A DNA stretch of 64,000 bases, from positions 24,133-88,132 of the forward strand of contig CBFIDA010000005.1 of NCBI GenBank assembly GCA_965661085.1, written 5' to 3'. The translations under genes were made by a program, and so were the position numbers. Source of the DNA: CBFIDA01 sp965661085. GTDB lineage: Bacteria; Pseudomonadota; Gammaproteobacteria; Comchoanobacterales; Comchoanobacteraceae. Below are positions 1-8,668 of the stretch, piece after piece (within the stretch, counting starts at the first letter, position 1; every line of letters begins with the position of its first letter). The notes under the pieces are model-generated. The model was not told where the DNA came from. It was given only the letters and a program-made list of their open reading frames with translations, and searched no databases.

Positions 1-20
1 TATGGGCGTTAAGTCCCTCG

Positions 21-1565
21 TTATTCTGGTGAATAATTGTTCTCCTGCGTCGAACCAAACTGCATGCTTTCTTGGCTTGTTCGGGCGGCTTTAATACGCT
101 CGGATGGCGTCTTGTTCATTGCGTTTTTTAGGCTTTCTAAATTATCATTATTCGTCGAATCAGTTGTAAATGCGTAACACGCTTTTTTGCGCGCTTTGCC
201 AGACGCTGTCAACAGGGAGGTGTTTTTCATTCCTAGATACTTTTTGGTGTGGCCAACCTTGTTGTAAAGGGCAAGCAATCGTTGCACCAACTTTTTAAGG
301 ACTGATGGTTCTTCACTTGGATTCTGTGTGGCATCTTCGCTCTTTCTGTCATTGAGCGCCTGTCTGACAGAGTTTTCCAGTGTTAAAATCTCTTCAGAAA
401 GATTGGTATGTTCCGAATGGTATCGTTTTTGTTGCGAGGTTGCCTTGGTTTTAAGGGCTTGTAATTGTTTGGTCGATGATTCAATTTCATTTAGCTTGCG
501 TTTTTTGTCTAGAATGGACACGTCCTTATAGGATGATTGTTCGTTGAGTTTTTTACCTAAGAGTTTATGAAGATGCGTCAATACCTTCACGCGTTGTGCT
601 TTAGGAAAGGCCTGTTGGATGAAAGTTTTGCGCTTGTGCTGAGCTACTTGAGAAAAACTGTCTCCTAAGCAGCGCCTGAAATTGGCTGTGGTGACCATGA
701 CCTCTGTTGCCAGTTTGCCCTTTTTATCCATTTTTTTATAGGCTTCGGTTTTTTTAAGTGCATTGATTTGTTTGTCATTGATGGTTTTGAATTCCTTTGC
801 GAATTCGGCATCTAGCTGTTGATTTGGAGTGATTGCAGCGATGGCACCGGTGTCGACAATGGTGTCCACTTGATTGTAATGATTGGTGAATGCATACTTT
901 TTAAGCATTGGTTGCTTGAGATCATTGAATATTTGACGTGTGAACTCGTCAGATTGTGCGGCCAGATCATAAGTTGGGCATGTGCCATTTTTGATTGCGT
1001 CAGCAAGCTTACCATTGATCATGCCAGTAGGGCGTCCGGCTGTAAAAGAAATGCCTTTCTTGGCATTCGGCGACTGGCATACTTTTTGTGCACGCTGTGA
1101 AGAAGACAGTTTGCTTGATGCTGAAATCTTTTTGACGCTTCCATCAGCACCAAACGTGATGCCATCATCTTGGCCTGGGTCAAAGGATGGGTCGTTTTCG
1201 ATTTCTTTCAACACTGGATCGTTTTCTGGTGTGCGTACCTTATGTTTATCAGCGGCTTCCTTCTTGATTTCCTTATAAACCTCTAGCTTGGTTTGGCGGT
1301 GCAGTGTCATGAATGCATCCTCATCAACCTTTTGCTTCCATTTGGGATATTCTTTAGAGGCTATTTTGGCTTTAAGACATGCTATGTAATATTCTTTTGC
1401 TGCTGCTAAAGCACTCTGATTTTCTTTTTTCTTATCATCTGACCCAGCAGCGCTTTCTGAGATCTTTCTGGGTGATTGTACCTCCCTCTCTGTTGGGGGA
1501 TTTACCATGTCCAGCAGTTTGGTTGCCAATAGGCTTGAGATCTTCAGTTTGGGTTTGTTGGCCAT
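21..1565 (-). CDS. Orphan 514-aa coiled-coil-rich protein
   Basis: No family was recognised. The product is 514 aa, hydrophilic and highly charged, with no signal peptide or membrane segment. A Lys/Glu-rich stretch lies at about residues 45-120. Long heptad-like helical stretches at about residues 330-420 look like coiled coil. The extreme C-terminus is polar and unstructured (ends NNYSPE). The ATG start has a good GAGGAA ribosome binding site 6 nt upstream, and a TATAAT hexamer lies on the minus strand at 1592-1597, so it probably has its own promoter. Stop is TAA. It lies 118 bp downstream of another minus-strand orphan. Size, charge, lack of homology and coiled coils would fit a secreted effector or cytosolic scaffold, but that is inference only. 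It is clearly a gene; its function is unknown. Confidence 0.75.
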   Translation of the reverse strand: MANKPKLKISSLLATKLLDMVNPPTEREVQSPRKISESAAGSDDKKKENQSALAAAKEYYIACLKAKIASKEYPKWKQKVDEDAFMTLHRQTKLEVYKEIKKEAADKHKVRTPENDPVLKEIENDPSFDPGQDDGITFGADGSVKKISASSKLSSSQRAQKVCQSPNAKKGISFTAGRPTGMINGKLADAIKNGTCPTYDLAAQSDEFTRQIFNDLKQPMLKKYAFTNHYNQVDTIVDTGAIAAITPNQQLDAEFAKEFKTINDKQINALKKTEAYKKMDKKGKLATEVMVTTANFRRCLGDSFSQVAQHKRKTFIQQAFPKAQRVKVLTHLHKLLGKKLNEQSSYKDVSILDKKRKLNEIESSTKQLQALKTKATSQQKRYHSEHTNLSEEILTLENSVRQALNDRKSEDATQNPSEEPSVLKKLVQRLLALYNKVGHTKKYLGMKNTSLLTASGKARKKACYAFTTDSTNNDNLESLKNAMNKTPSERIKAARTSQESMQFGSTQENNYSPE

Positions 1566-1683
1566 GACATGTTCCTCACGTTCGGTTTTTGATTATAGTA
1601 TGTCTGTTTTATAAATGTTGTTGGGATGTGGCTATTTATTGTTTCAGTTTAAACCATCAGTCTTAATCTTTTGTGAAGGCCCA

Positions 1684-4179
1684 TCACGTATGTCTCATTT
1701 TATTTTCCACTTGCGACTTACGTTCGGCGGGGTTGAGGAATGAGCCCTCCTGAGCTACCCTTGTGCCTTGCACCTGGTTTTGTTTTAGTTCCGCGGCAGT
1801 CATGGCAGGTTTGCCCGTTAACGGATCACCAGATTTGGATATGAAGATGCTGTTGGTAATGATATTTTTAAGTTTTGTGCGTTCTTTACCTAGTAACAAT
1901 GGTGACTTTTCAATTTGTGTTTGTATTGCGCGGAGCCACTGTTGGTGGTGCCACGCCATGAGTAAGGTTTGGGGGGCATTCACTGAGGATTGGTCTGATG
2001 GCATTTTTTCCCGATACGCTTCCAGTGAGGTTTGCAAAGGTTTGTTTTCTTCATCTATGCAGCCCTCGAGTTTTTTGGCTTCCTGTTTGATGTATTGCAA
2101 GAGTGGCGCTATCTCATTAGATTTGGTTTCTAATCCATAATCTTTATATTCCATCAAGAACGCACAGTACTTTACCAATTTTTCGATGGGTTGGGGTTCG
2201 ATGGGGCCGGTTTTGCCCAAAAAACCATCGAACCAGCGAATCTTCTTCCTGGTGGGAGCGTCTGGAGCTTGAAGGCCTTGTTTGCCTTGTATTTCTTTCG
2301 CGGTGTTCGCCCACTTTCCGTTTTTAAACTGATATAGAGTGCCCTCAGGGTCTATCCCCTTCAATCTGGCCCATGATTGGCTTATGGTTGTTTGCAGTGC
2401 ACCAAGCGATGCTTCCGCATCTTCCCGGGAGATCTCGTTGGACAATCTTTCTTTTTGCTCTGATCCTTTCCGTGAGTCGGCTGAAGTGAATATGCTTTTT
2501 TGTTCTGATTTTGATTCGTCTCTTGCTTCTTGTCCCCCATGTGATTTGGATGTCTTGTTCGCAGCACTGAGTTTAGAAAAAAAAGTATAAAGGGCATCCA
2601 GTGCAAAAAATGGAGCTAGAATGACCCCTGTGGCGGCTAAAATTATGTTGAAGTTACCGCTTTTGAAACTCCGGATTTCACGGTAAACCGACGGTTTTCC
2701 TTCTGTAATACCATGGTAGATTAGATGAAGTGCTAAGCATGGTGAGAAAACAATAAGAAGAAAGGTTTTAAAGGGGTTGGTGATGATTGCTGTAAGGTTT
2801 TTCCAAATGAAGGTACCCAGCCAGGCGATGCCTCTGCCCAATGCTTTGATGCCTGCCCAGACTTGGATGCCAAGCCAGGCGATGCCTTTGCCCAATGCTT
2901 TGATGCCTACCCAGACTTGGGTGCCAAGCCATTTTAAGTTTTCTTTGGTTTTAAAGCGCCAGGAGGCCTCATATTGTTTTTGTGCTGCATTGCTCAAGAA
3001 CGTTGAGGCGTCCTTTTGTACCTGTGTGAGGTCCAGACTCAATATGTGCTTGATATGGGCCTGACACAAAATCGTTGGAAGCTTTGCTTCCTGTAGATCA
3101 AGGGTGTGTTGGCGCAATGCATCCAATGCAACTTGGCCAGCCTGAGTCAATAGGCCATGATCATGGAGCTCCGATAGGGTCGCCATCAGACGCAGTTGGT
3201 CTTCTTGGCTTGTTTTTTCATCGTCTTGGGCAAGTCGACCCGCAAGTTCATCCACTTGTTGTGTTTTGATGAGGGCATGATGGTATTGTTCGTCTTGATT
3301 CAATTCCTGTAAAATCTGTTTGGCCTCGGTGCTGAATGGCCAAAAGTTCAGCCATGGTTTTGCGGTCGGTTTTTTGGGCATGTGGTAGAGTGCACTTTCA
3401 TTCGTGGGGGTGTCGAGCTCAAACCTCATCTGGTTGGGTTGGGGGCCGAGACCCAGTGCAGCATCAAGCACTGCATCGATGGTGCTGTTGTTGGGACCCA
3501 GCCACCCTCGGAAGTGGTTTTTGGTGGCCTTTCGGATGGCATCAATTTTATTTTTTAAGAGGCGTTGTGTTTGATTTTGGGACAGCATCACTGCTTCGAT
3601 CCAGGCGATCATTTTTATTCGGATGGTCATCGGCGCATTGATTTTGTTCAATTCTGTTTCGGCAGCTGCTATGATTTTATCTTTATTGTTTTCCTCACTG
3701 AGCATGTATGACCGATCACCTATTGTGATTGATTTGGATGGTTGACCGGTCAATCGAGAACGTATGAGCCGTGACAGCAGAATGTCGTTGTCTCGATGAC
3801 ATTTGGTTTTAAACAGTAAGGCTGTTCTTTTCTTCGGCGCCTCAGGCACGGACACCTTGTGCTTTTTCACAATTGTTTGACCCCATGTTTCACCTCCTAG
3901 TTTTGACAAATTGAAGCAATTGTCAGAGTTTACCAAAGCATCCTGGCACACGGGGTCATCTGTTGTGCTGTGCATATATGCTACAATGGCTTTCGCCCTT
4001 TTTAGTATTTTTTGTTGGGGTGATGTATCTTTGAGCGATTTGGACTCTTCTTCTTTGCCAGCTACTTTTTCATCTTGGCCTGGATCTTGCGGGCCATCAT
4101 TGTTTTGGAGTGAGGCCATAAACGCCTTTACCCATGAATCATAGTGTGTGTTGCGGGCCTTTTGTTTGGGCTGGTTCAT
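1684..4179 (-). CDS. Orphan 831-aa membrane protein with 18-residue tandem repeat
   Basis: No family was recognised. The frame stays open upstream to 4797, but that extension is antisense to all but the last 12 codons of rplM. The ATG at 4179 (product MNQPKQKARN...) is therefore the sensible start, giving 831 aa. The N-terminal 450 residues are hydrophilic. At about residues 415-455 an 18-residue amphipathic/hydrophobic unit (WLGxQVWxGIKALGxGIA) occurs twice, with a partial third copy. Two long hydrophobic segments follow at about residues 460-485 and 515-545, before a charged C-terminal half. This suggests a bitopic or hairpin membrane protein with large cytosolic or exported domains. It is divergent from rplM across a 204-bp spacer and upstream of the 514-aa orphan on the same strand. 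The ribosome binding site is weak (AGAG). It could be a host-interaction protein, without direct proof. Confidence 0.7.
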   Translation of the reverse strand: MNQPKQKARNTHYDSWVKAFMASLQNNDGPQDPGQDEKVAGKEEESKSLKDTSPQQKILKRAKAIVAYMHSTTDDPVCQDALVNSDNCFNLSKLGGETWGQTIVKKHKVSVPEAPKKRTALLFKTKCHRDNDILLSRLIRSRLTGQPSKSITIGDRSYMLSEENNKDKIIAAAETELNKINAPMTIRIKMIAWIEAVMLSQNQTQRLLKNKIDAIRKATKNHFRGWLGPNNSTIDAVLDAALGLGPQPNQMRFELDTPTNESALYHMPKKPTAKPWLNFWPFSTEAKQILQELNQDEQYHHALIKTQQVDELAGRLAQDDEKTSQEDQLRLMATLSELHDHGLLTQAGQVALDALRQHTLDLQEAKLPTILCQAHIKHILSLDLTQVQKDASTFLSNAAQKQYEASWRFKTKENLKWLGTQVWVGIKALGKGIAWLGIQVWAGIKALGRGIAWLGTFIWKNLTAIITNPFKTFLLIVFSPCLALHLIYHGITEGKPSVYREIRSFKSGNFNIILAATGVILAPFFALDALYTFFSKLSAANKTSKSHGGQEARDESKSEQKSIFTSADSRKGSEQKERLSNEISREDAEASLGALQTTISQSWARLKGIDPEGTLYQFKNGKWANTAKEIQGKQGLQAPDAPTRKKIRWFDGFLGKTGPIEPQPIEKLVKYCAFLMEYKDYGLETKSNEIAPLLQYIKQEAKKLEGCIDEENKPLQTSLEAYREKMPSDQSSVNAPQTLLMAWHHQQWLRAIQTQIEKSPLLLGKERTKLKNIITNSIFISKSGDPLTGKPAMTAAELKQNQVQGTRVAQEGSFLNPAERKSQVENKMRHT
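2821..2928 (-). repeat. Two tandem copies of a 54-bp coding repeat
   Basis: The segments 2821-2874 and 2875-2928 are near-identical 54-bp units differing at only a few positions. A third partial copy begins at 2929. The period is 18 codons, so the repeat keeps the reading frame of the 831-aa membrane protein and encodes its WLGxQVWxGIKALGxGIA units. It sits immediately before the membrane segments. Confidence 0.85.
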
Positions 4180-4328
4180 GATGCGCTCTGTTGTTTTTTG
4201 AATTATAGGCTTGATGCTGAAAAATTGTTGTTTTTTAGAATCATGATGGCATGAAAAAATGAAGTGTGCCTTAAGTGGGGCATGGATCGATGTGCGTGCA
4301 TGCATGTGGAGAAAGTTTGTTAAAAAGC

Positions 4329-4357
4329 TTGTTTTGTTGGTCGATGTCCTGTATGTT
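4329..4357 (+). promoter_or_regulatory. Candidate sigma-70 promoter of rplM-rpsI
   Basis: TTGTTT (4329-4334) and TATGTT (4352-4357) are separated by 17 bp and lie 27 bp before the rplM start, with a GGAG ribosome binding site at 4372-4375. This is prediction by consensus only. Confidence 0.4.
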
Positions 4358-4383
4358 ACTTCTATTTTCTGTGGAGAAAAACG

Positions 4384-4833
4384 ATGCGCGTTACTGCAAG
4401 TCCTAAACCAGGCCAAATCGATCAGTCCTGGTATGTGCTTGATCTGGCTCAAACAGACATCAGCTTGGGCCGTGTGGCCACAGCGCTTGCCAGAGTCTTG
4501 ATGGGCAAACACAAGCCTGCTTATGCCGAGCATGTTGACATCGGTGATTACGTTGTGGTTCTGAACACTGCTCAAGCCACGGTTACAGGCAACAAGCGCC
4601 AAGGCAAAGTTTACAACTGGCATACCGGTTATCCTGGTGGCATCAAAGAAGCAACATTTGATGAAATGGTGGCACGTGATCCCAACAAGGTGTTGCGTTT
4701 GGCTGTCAAACGCATGTTGCCAAGAGGGCCGCGTGGACGAGCCATGCTCAAGAAATTGAAGCTTTTTGCCGCCAATGATCACCATCATCAGGCACAAAAA
4801 CTGGTCACATTCCCGTTTTTGTCCGATAAGTGA
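4384..4833 (+). CDS. rplM: 50S ribosomal protein L13
   Basis: L13 is an early-assembling 23S rRNA-binding protein of the large subunit. The 149-aa product is slightly longer than the usual 142. It carries the family core LGRVATALARVLMGKHKP and the later RLAVKRMLPRGPRGRAM segment typical of L13. The start ATG follows GGAG at 8-nt spacing. rpsI follows 51 bp downstream, the usual bacterial L13-S9 pair, and both are probably cotranscribed from a promoter in the divergent spacer. A few residues at the N-terminus (MRVTASPKPGQ) are extra compared with E. coli. The identification is certain. Confidence 0.98.
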   Translation: MRVTASPKPGQIDQSWYVLDLAQTDISLGRVATALARVLMGKHKPAYAEHVDIGDYVVVLNTAQATVTGNKRQGKVYNWHTGYPGGIKEATFDEMVARDPNKVLRLAVKRMLPRGPRGRAMLKKLKLFAANDHHHQAQKLVTFPFLSDK

Positions 4834-4884
4834 TGCGTCCGATCATCGTACTTCAACACACACCAATAACAGAGGAGTCCAACC

Positions 4885-5634
4885 ATGTCTCAAAAGAAAA
4901 CCGAAGTTGATCAAAAAACAGAAACCAAACCCAAAGCCGCAACAAAGAAAACCGTTGCCAAAAAACCTGCTGCAGCCAAAAAGGCCACTGCTGAGAAAAA
5001 AACCAGTGTGAAAAAGCCAGCGGCAAAAAAAACCGAAGCCAAAGCAACCACCAAAAAGCCAGCGGCAAAAAAAACCACCAGTGCTTCAAAAACCGGTGCA
5101 CTGCTTGACAAAACCATGGCTGCCGAAATGACGGCCACGGTCAAAAAAACCGCTAAAAAAACCACACCTCAGAAAAAAACTGCATCGATTTACATCTCTG
5201 CTATCGGACGACGTAAGACTTCCGTAGCGCGTGTATACATCAAGCGTGGTTCAGGCCAAATTTTGGTCAATAAAAAGCCATTGAACACCCAATTCACAGA
5301 AACCTCCAATCAATACCATCTCATCCTAAAGCCCTTGGTTGATCTGGATGTCATGGATCAATTTGATGTGGTGGTGCGTGTGCGTGGCGGTGGTAAAGCA
5401 GGGCAGGCTGGCGCCATTCAATTGGGCATTGCCAGAGCATTGGATCGTTTTGAATTGACAGATTTGGGGCTTGAGTCTTCTACACACGAAGAGCAGTTGG
5501 CGATGTTGCCATCAAGGCCATGGCGTGTGGCCCTGAAACAACTTGGTTTATTGACACGTGATGCACGCATCATTGAGCGTAAGAAGTTTGGTCTTCGTAA
5601 AGCGCGTAAGAAAGAGCAATATTCAAAACGTTGA
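4885..5634 (+). CDS. rpsI: 30S ribosomal protein S9 with long basic N-terminal extension
   Basis: The S9 core begins at about residue 103 (SIYISAIGRRKTSVARVY) and runs to the canonical basic tail ending QYSKR, which in S9 reaches toward the P-site tRNA. RVRGGGKAGQAGAIQLGIAR is also diagnostic. The first ~100 residues are an unusual low-complexity extension of repeated KKPAAKK / TKKTxAKK motifs, resembling histone H1-like or bacterial HU-tail sequences; E. coli S9 is only 130 aa. The start ATG has a GAGG box (4873-4876), and no better internal start precedes the core. The extension is continuous and in frame, so it is part of the gene as read. The S9 assignment is certain; the role of the extension is unknown. 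Confidence 0.97.
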   Translation: MSQKKTEVDQKTETKPKAATKKTVAKKPAAAKKATAEKKTSVKKPAAKKTEAKATTKKPAAKKTTSASKTGALLDKTMAAEMTATVKKTAKKTTPQKKTASIYISAIGRRKTSVARVYIKRGSGQILVNKKPLNTQFTETSNQYHLILKPLVDLDVMDQFDVVVRVRGGGKAGQAGAIQLGIARALDRFELTDLGLESSTHEEQLAMLPSRPWRVALKQLGLLTRDARIIERKKFGLRKARKKEQYSKR

Positions 5635-5643
5635 TTTTTTGGT

Positions 5644-5660
5644 GTGCATGCTGCATGCAC
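5644..5660. repeat. Perfect 7-bp palindromic hairpin after rpsI
   Basis: GTGCATG and CATGCAC flank a 3-nt loop directly behind the rpsI stop. No T-tract follows on either strand, so an intrinsic terminator is not supported. It may be a processing or attenuation hairpin between rpsI and sspA. Confidence 0.4.
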
Positions 5661-5686
5661 TGGTCATTCATTGGAGCTGAGTCGCC

Positions 5687-6316
5687 ATGTCAACCCTTGT
5701 GAAACGTTCATCGATGACGTTGTTTTCAGATCCCTCAGATGCACACAGCCATCAAGTGCGCATGGTTTTGGCAGAAAAAGGCATCACCGTCGACATCTTT
5801 CATGTCGAGCCAGGTACCACAAACGAAGATTTGCTGCAGCTCAACCCTTCGCATCAGTTGCCTACGTTGGTGGATCGAGATTTGGTGTTGATGCATGCGC
5901 GCATCATCATGGAATATCTGGATGAGCGCTTCCCCCACCCACCGTTGTTGCCTGTGTATCCCATCGCTCGTGCAAAGTCTCGGCTGTTGATACAACAAAT
6001 CCATGAAGACTGGTATCCACATTTGATGAAGTTACAAGCCAATGCAAACGACAAAAAGGCTTTGTCTGATTTGATGGATCAATTGTTGCAGGTCAATGCC
6101 TTGTTCGGACAAATGCCATTTTTCCTCAGCCAAGAGTTCTCGATGGTCGATTGTTGCATTGCGCCATTGTTGTGGCGGTTGCAAGGACTTGGCATCACAT
6201 GGCCAAAGGGATCTGAGGCAATTCAGGCCTACATGCACCGTGTTTTCGAACGCAACAGCTTCCAAGCTAGTCTTTCTGAAATAGAATTTGATATGGTGGA
6301 TGAACTCGAAGTTTGA
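5687..6316 (+). CDS. sspA: Stringent starvation protein A
   Basis: SspA is a glutathione-S-transferase-fold protein that binds RNA polymerase and modulates transcription under starvation. In several pathogens it is needed for virulence gene control. The product is 209 aa (E. coli 212). The N-terminal thioredoxin-like part has the family pattern FSDPSDAHSHQVRMVLAEKG, followed by NPSHQLPTLVDRDLVL and the MEYLDERFPHPPL segment. The C-terminal helical domain follows. It sits between rpsI and sspB, as in many gammaproteobacteria, though the cytochrome bc1 genes found here in some species are absent. sspB begins 19 bp after the stop. The identification is strong. Confidence 0.95.
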   Translation: MSTLVKRSSMTLFSDPSDAHSHQVRMVLAEKGITVDIFHVEPGTTNEDLLQLNPSHQLPTLVDRDLVLMHARIIMEYLDERFPHPPLLPVYPIARAKSRLLIQQIHEDWYPHLMKLQANANDKKALSDLMDQLLQVNALFGQMPFFLSQEFSMVDCCIAPLLWRLQGLGITWPKGSEAIQAYMHRVFERNSFQASLSEIEFDMVDELEV

Positions 6317-6335
6317 CCGCATTGTGGAGCACACC

Positions 6336-6776
6336 ATGACAATGACCTCAAACCGTTCCTACTTGACTCGAGCCATTCGGGACTGGATCAATGACAATGG
6401 CCTGACACCTCACGTTGTTGTCGATGCATCTGCCGAAGGTGTTGAGGTGCCGGTAGAGCACATTGACGATGCCCAACAAATCGTTTTGGATGTGTCAGAA
6501 AACATGGTGCGCAATTTTGAGTTGAACATGACGCATCTCTCCTTTGATGCCGCTTTTCCTGGTGTGATTTACCACATACACGTGCCTGTATCGGCCATCA
6601 TGGCCATCTATTGTAAGGATAATGGCCAAGGCATCGTCTTTGAGGAAGAAGAAGAGTGGGACATGCCTGCACCAACCACACCGCATTTTCAAGCGTTGGA
6701 GGGCGGGGCAACCGATGATCCCAGTGACACACCACCAAAGCCCAAGGGCAAGCATCATCTCAAAATCATCAAGTGA
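6336..6776 (+). CDS. sspB: ClpXP specificity-enhancing factor SspB
   Basis: SspB is the adaptor that delivers ssrA-tagged polypeptides from stalled ribosomes to the ClpXP protease. The 146-aa product begins MTMTSNRSYLTRAIRDWIND. The following TPHVVVDA segment and the core ILNM/LSFxAxFxG-type strand (here LNMTHLSFDAAFPG) match the family's tag-binding domain. The C-terminal tail is acidic then basic (PPKPKGKHHLKIIK) and ends in the short hydrophobic/basic ClpX-binding peptide typical of SspB. The frame is open 48 bp further upstream, but the ATG at 6336 has GGAG at the right distance and matches the family start. It is paired with sspA. Confidence 0.93.
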   Translation: MTMTSNRSYLTRAIRDWINDNGLTPHVVVDASAEGVEVPVEHIDDAQQIVLDVSENMVRNFELNMTHLSFDAAFPGVIYHIHVPVSAIMAIYCKDNGQGIVFEEEEEWDMPAPTTPHFQALEGGATDDPSDTPPKPKGKHHLKIIK

Positions 6777-6790
6777 TTCACACCAATGCG

Positions 6791-6819
6791 TTGAAATGTA
6801 TTTGGTTTTGTGCTAGTTT
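6791..6819 (+). promoter_or_regulatory. Candidate promoter of the 386-aa orphan
   Basis: TTGAAA (6791-6796), a 17-bp spacer and TAGTTT (6814-6819) fit a sigma-70 promoter. Its expected start near 6826 argues against the upstream GTG at 6810 as the translation start of the next gene. Confidence 0.35.
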
Positions 6820-6845
6820 ATGATTTTTGGGTAATGGGTATGACA

Positions 6846-8006
6846 ATGTATACCGTTCTACTTTTCTTCGCCCAACCCATGGTCTACATCCCATTGGCCG
6901 TTTTAGCAGCGCTGGTTTTGTGCGTGTGGCTGTTTGGTCGTGGTGCAAGTGGTAACAGTTCAGAAGAATACCAGGCGGTTGTTTCAAGCATGCCTACTAA
7001 GGGTCTTGAACCCACACAGTCCAAAGTGGTGCGCTCATGGAAAAAAAAATTCACTGATGTTTCAGGGCTTGCTGCAGCATGTAAAGAAGATATAAATAAG
7101 GATTTTGAGCAGGCAAATAATGTGACAAATGCAGAACATTCCCAATCACTGAGAGAAGGTATTGTCGATACTTATAATGCCATGGTTGATGATGTGTTGC
7201 GCACTTTTATCGATGAAAAGAAGAGCGCGCCTAAGGCATCATACCCAATGCAAAATTTGGACACTTTTTTTAATCGGGTCATGTCGTCTTTTGTGCAAAA
7301 ACGCTTTCCAAAACTGACTTCAATTGATATGTGTTCAAAGCATGTGGTGAAGGCATCGTTAGAGTTTTGCCGAGTATTTGAATCATTGCAAAAGAAGTTA
7401 TTTTCTCAAAAGACTGAATCATCACTTCAAGCCTTCTCTGAGATGGATAAAATTGCCAGTCAGGCGCTATCGGAAGCACGTGTGAAACGCTCAGGCCTTA
7501 AGTCTACTGATGATGGTATAGAGGACGTTGCACGAAAGATTGCGTCAAAGGTGAGAGACCCTTTTTATGTGGGCATTCACGAGTGGCAACAGGGTGCTCT
7601 GGAGTTGAAGGGGGATGAGGATTCCGTTGTTGAAAAACTTAAGGATAACATCAATCTGGAGCTGAAAGCGCATCATATTTACCAAAAAACATGTACGCTC
7701 ATACCGCGTCTCAGGGACAAGAAGGCATTTGAGCATGTGTCAAATGAAGCGTATAAGGAATGCTTCAATTGTGTTGCTAAACATTTAGAAAAATGCCAAA
7801 AGAAACTAGATATTGTAGGGGGCTGCACGAATGTGATCGCCCTGAATATTTTTCATGCGACAGGAACTGTCTCAAAGCGAACGCTGAGTTACACACATGT
7901 TACTTCGTCCCTCAAATATGGGGATATATCATCCAAGCTTGATGGCCTAAATGCAGGTTTAGACAAGATGCTTAATGCATCACCTAAAACCCAGCTAGGT
8001 GCTTGA
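6846..8006 (+). CDS. Orphan membrane-anchored helical protein
   Basis: No family was recognised. With the ATG at 6846 the product is 386 aa. It starts with one strong hydrophobic segment (about residues 3-32, VLLFFAQPMV to VCVWLFG), then a long, charged and almost entirely helical domain (residues 50-386). This is a type II or N-anchored topology with the bulk on one side of the membrane. ATGs at 6834 and 6840 and a GTG at 6810 are alternative starts; 6846 is preferred because GGG at 6836-6838 is best spaced. The gene follows sspB but has its own candidate promoter. Its last 23 bp overlap the end of the convergent M50 protease gene. It looks similar in style to the other orphans here. Function unknown. 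Confidence 0.65.
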   Translation: MYTVLLFFAQPMVYIPLAVLAALVLCVWLFGRGASGNSSEEYQAVVSSMPTKGLEPTQSKVVRSWKKKFTDVSGLAAACKEDINKDFEQANNVTNAEHSQSLREGIVDTYNAMVDDVLRTFIDEKKSAPKASYPMQNLDTFFNRVMSSFVQKRFPKLTSIDMCSKHVVKASLEFCRVFESLQKKLFSQKTESSLQAFSEMDKIASQALSEARVKRSGLKSTDDGIEDVARKIASKVRDPFYVGIHEWQQGALELKGDEDSVVEKLKDNINLELKAHHIYQKTCTLIPRLRDKKAFEHVSNEAYKECFNCVAKHLEKCQKKLDIVGGCTNVIALNIFHATGTVSKRTLSYTHVTSSLKYGDISSKLDGLNAGLDKMLNASPKTQLGA

Positions 8007-8658
8007 TGAGGGTTGCGAAGGCATGCATGAGGGCATAGAAATAGGGTGTCAGGAGCTGGCTGAGTAGACCGGTGAGCAATAAAAAAATGAGAATAAAAAA
8101 ACCGTAGGGTTCTATTTGATCGTAGTAATACGCCCATTTTCCAGGTAAAAGTGCAGACACAATGCGGCCACCATCGAGTGGTGGCAATGGCAACATGTTG
8201 AGGACAGCCAAGATGTTGTTGATTTTGATGCCTGCAATGGCAGCGGCCAAAAGCCAGTTGTAAAAAGCTGTTTCGGGTGTGAGGAGGCGGTAAGCCAGAA
8301 CGGCCAACAATGCCCAGATCAATGCCATGATCAGATTGGATACAGGGCCAGCCACAGCGACCCAAGCCATGTCTCTTTTAGGATTTTTCAAGCCATCGGG
8401 GTTGACGGGTACAGGTTTGGCCCAGCCAAAAAGGAAGGGGGTGCCGGTGAGCAGTAGGGCCAGAGGCACCAAAAGGGTGCCGACTGTATCGATGTGGGCC
8501 ATTGGATTGAGGGTGAGTCTGCCAAGCATTTTTGCCGATTGATCGCCACGCAAGCTGGCAACCCATCCATGTGCGTATTCGTGCACCGTGATGGCAAACA
8601 AGACAGGGAGGCCCCAGATGGACAGCATGCGCATGAAGGTGTTGGGGTCCATCATCAT
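7984..8658 (-). CDS. Site-2 protease family (M50) membrane metalloprotease
   Basis: A membrane-embedded zinc protease of the short YwhC/S2P type. The zinc motif HEYAH (HExxH) is in the first membrane helix region (about residues 23-27), and the distal ligand motif NMLPLPPLDGG is near residue 153. About six hydrophobic segments cover the 224 aa. The frame continues upstream to 8754, but that extension overlaps dolP. The triple ATG at 8650-8658, 10 bp after the dolP stop, is the likely start (MMMDPNTFMRM). It is the last gene of the lpoA-yraN-dolP group and is converged on by the orphan at 6846-8006. Substrate unknown. Stop is TAG. Confidence 0.9.
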   Translation of the reverse strand: MMMDPNTFMRMLSIWGLPVLFAITVHEYAHGWVASLRGDQSAKMLGRLTLNPMAHIDTVGTLLVPLALLLTGTPFLFGWAKPVPVNPDGLKNPKRDMAWVAVAGPVSNLIMALIWALLAVLAYRLLTPETAFYNWLLAAAIAGIKINNILAVLNMLPLPPLDGGRIVSALLPGKWAYYYDQIEPYGFFILIFLLLTGLLSQLLTPYFYALMHAFATLIKHLAGF

Positions 8659-8668
8659 GATATGTGCC

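Noticed and set aside
4180..4797. N-terminal 206-codon extension of the 831-aa minus-strand orphan
   Set aside because: It is antisense to most of rplM and its promoter, its sequence is His/Cys-rich and non-coding in character, and a proper start exists at 4179.
5644..5660. Intrinsic terminator after rpsI
   Set aside because: The hairpin is perfect but no T-tract follows on either strand.
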